From NCBI GenBank assembly GCA_902615995.1, contig CACMRF010000001.1:62001-126000 (forward strand): DNA of 64,000 nt. The letters are read 5' to 3'. Below, one piece after another: positions 63,582 to 64,000 of this stretch. The notes below the pieces were generated by a model. The model had not been told where the DNA came from. It ran no database searches and worked only from the letters and a program-made list of their open reading frames with translations. The stretch comes from an uncultured SAR116 cluster alpha proteobacterium (GTDB lineage: Bacteria; Pseudomonadota; Alphaproteobacteria; Puniceispirillales; Marisalimonadaceae). The number at the start of each line of letters is the position of its first letter. Positions within the stretch are counted from its first letter, which is position 1. The translations under genes and the position numbers were made by a program.

Positions 63582-64000
63582 TTAATGAATAGAGGATAAT
63601 AGAGATTTTTTTCTTTTTTCAGTTTTTGATTTAAGTTGACCACAAGCAGCCAATATATCATCACCTCTTGTTGATCTTATTGGAGTTGGATAGCCAGCTT
63701 TCATAATAATATTAGAAAAAAGTTTAATTTGTTCTTTAGTAGAAGTTTCATAAAAAGTTCCGGGCCAAGGATTAAAAGGAATTAAATTTATTTTTGAGGG
63801 TATTCCTTTAATTAAATTTAATAAATTGATAGCATCTTCTTTTCTATCATTTACATCTTTTAACATAACATATTCCCAGGTTATTCTTCTAGAATTAGAT
63901 AAACTTGGGTATTTTTTACACGCTTGTAAAAGAGTTGAAATATTGTATTTTTTATTTATTGGTACTAATTCATCTCTAAGCTTGTCATCAACAGCATGAA
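63582..64000 (-). CDS. rlmN: 23S rRNA (adenine-2503-C2)/tRNA methyltransferase RlmN, C-terminal part (truncated by window edge)
   Basis: Radical-SAM methyltransferase for A2503 of 23S rRNA and some tRNAs. Only the last ~139 residues are in the window. They begin [18 protein letters not shown], then [31 protein letters not shown] and [14 protein letters not shown]. The Cys in that last segment is the methyl-carrying catalytic residue. The track shows only 94 residues from an internal ATG; the frame stays open to the window end. Confidence 0.95.
   Translation of the reverse strand, partial: HAVDDKLRDELVPINKKYNISTLLQACKKYPSLSNSRRITWEYVMLKDVNDRKEDAINLLNLIKGIPSKINLIPFNPWPGTFYETSTKEQIKLFSNIIMKAGYPTPIRSTRGDDILAACGQLKSKTEKRKKSLLSSIH

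Overview
The window looks like a chromosome segment of a small-genome, AT-rich marine alphaproteobacterium. Reasons: low-GC codon use throughout, very short or negative intergenic spacing, a proteorhodopsin with a retinal pathway, and gene orders typical of Alphaproteobacteria (ctaC-ctaD-ctaB-small ORF-ctaG-ctaE-SURF1-thrC-M16 peptidase, and ileS-lspA-DUF3035-mutL). Gene content and base composition suggest the SAR11/Pelagibacterales or HIMB59/AEGEAN-169 type of lineage. That placement is inference; no rRNA gene is present to settle it.

Layout. 1-7640 (minus): aa3-type cytochrome c oxidase operon with assembly factors, then threonine synthase and a truncated M16 peptidase. 7763-11304: TldD, glutamate-cysteine ligase and RsmE. 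11385-17389: UbiA, then a light-harvesting block on the minus strand (proteorhodopsin, crtI, crtB, crtY, blh) that makes opsin, beta-carotene and retinal. A clear hairpin terminator separates the opsin from crtI. 17640-21442: argC with an unrecognised partner, TldE and a small phosphatase-like protein. 21445-27033: lipid A/LPS core genes (msbA-like exporter, acyltransferase, waaA, lpxK, lpxL). 27038-38056: housekeeping genes (xseA, purD, tadA, rRNA pseudouridine synthase, rsmD, mutL, BamF-like lipoprotein, lspA, ileS, ribF). 38146-41495: MscS channel, ChaC-like and CIA30-like proteins, and an M20 amidohydrolase.

41532-44059 is the only obvious accessory region. It is a relict integrated element of about 2.5 kb in tRNA-Leu(CAA). 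The intact tRNA gene and a 53-bp decayed copy of its 3' part flank the element. Inside are a broken tyrosine integrase, paired CGTACCA motifs near each end and a sugar-cluster-like methyltransferase as cargo.

44106-64000: YqaA/DedA-like protein, DsbB, Coq7, HNH protein, carboxylesterase, MoaA, P1 peptidase, phosphatidylethanolamine synthesis (pssA, psd), three poorly known genes including a secreted repeat protein that seems to end early, rhodanese, BioY, XdhC with a MobA-like nucleotidyltransferase, an RND efflux pair, PEP carboxykinase, a UbiH-like monooxygenase, a glutathione peroxidase, a Bax-inhibitor-1-like protein and a truncated rlmN.

Together the genes describe an aerobic heterotroph. 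It respires through cytochrome aa3 and ubiquinone (ubiA, coq7, a ubiH-like gene), supplements energy with a probably blue-tuned proton pump, uses glutathione chemistry (gshA, gpx, chaC-like), and has a lipid A outer membrane. Convergent genes repeatedly overlap by exactly 4 nt through shared stop codons, a sign of strong genome compaction.
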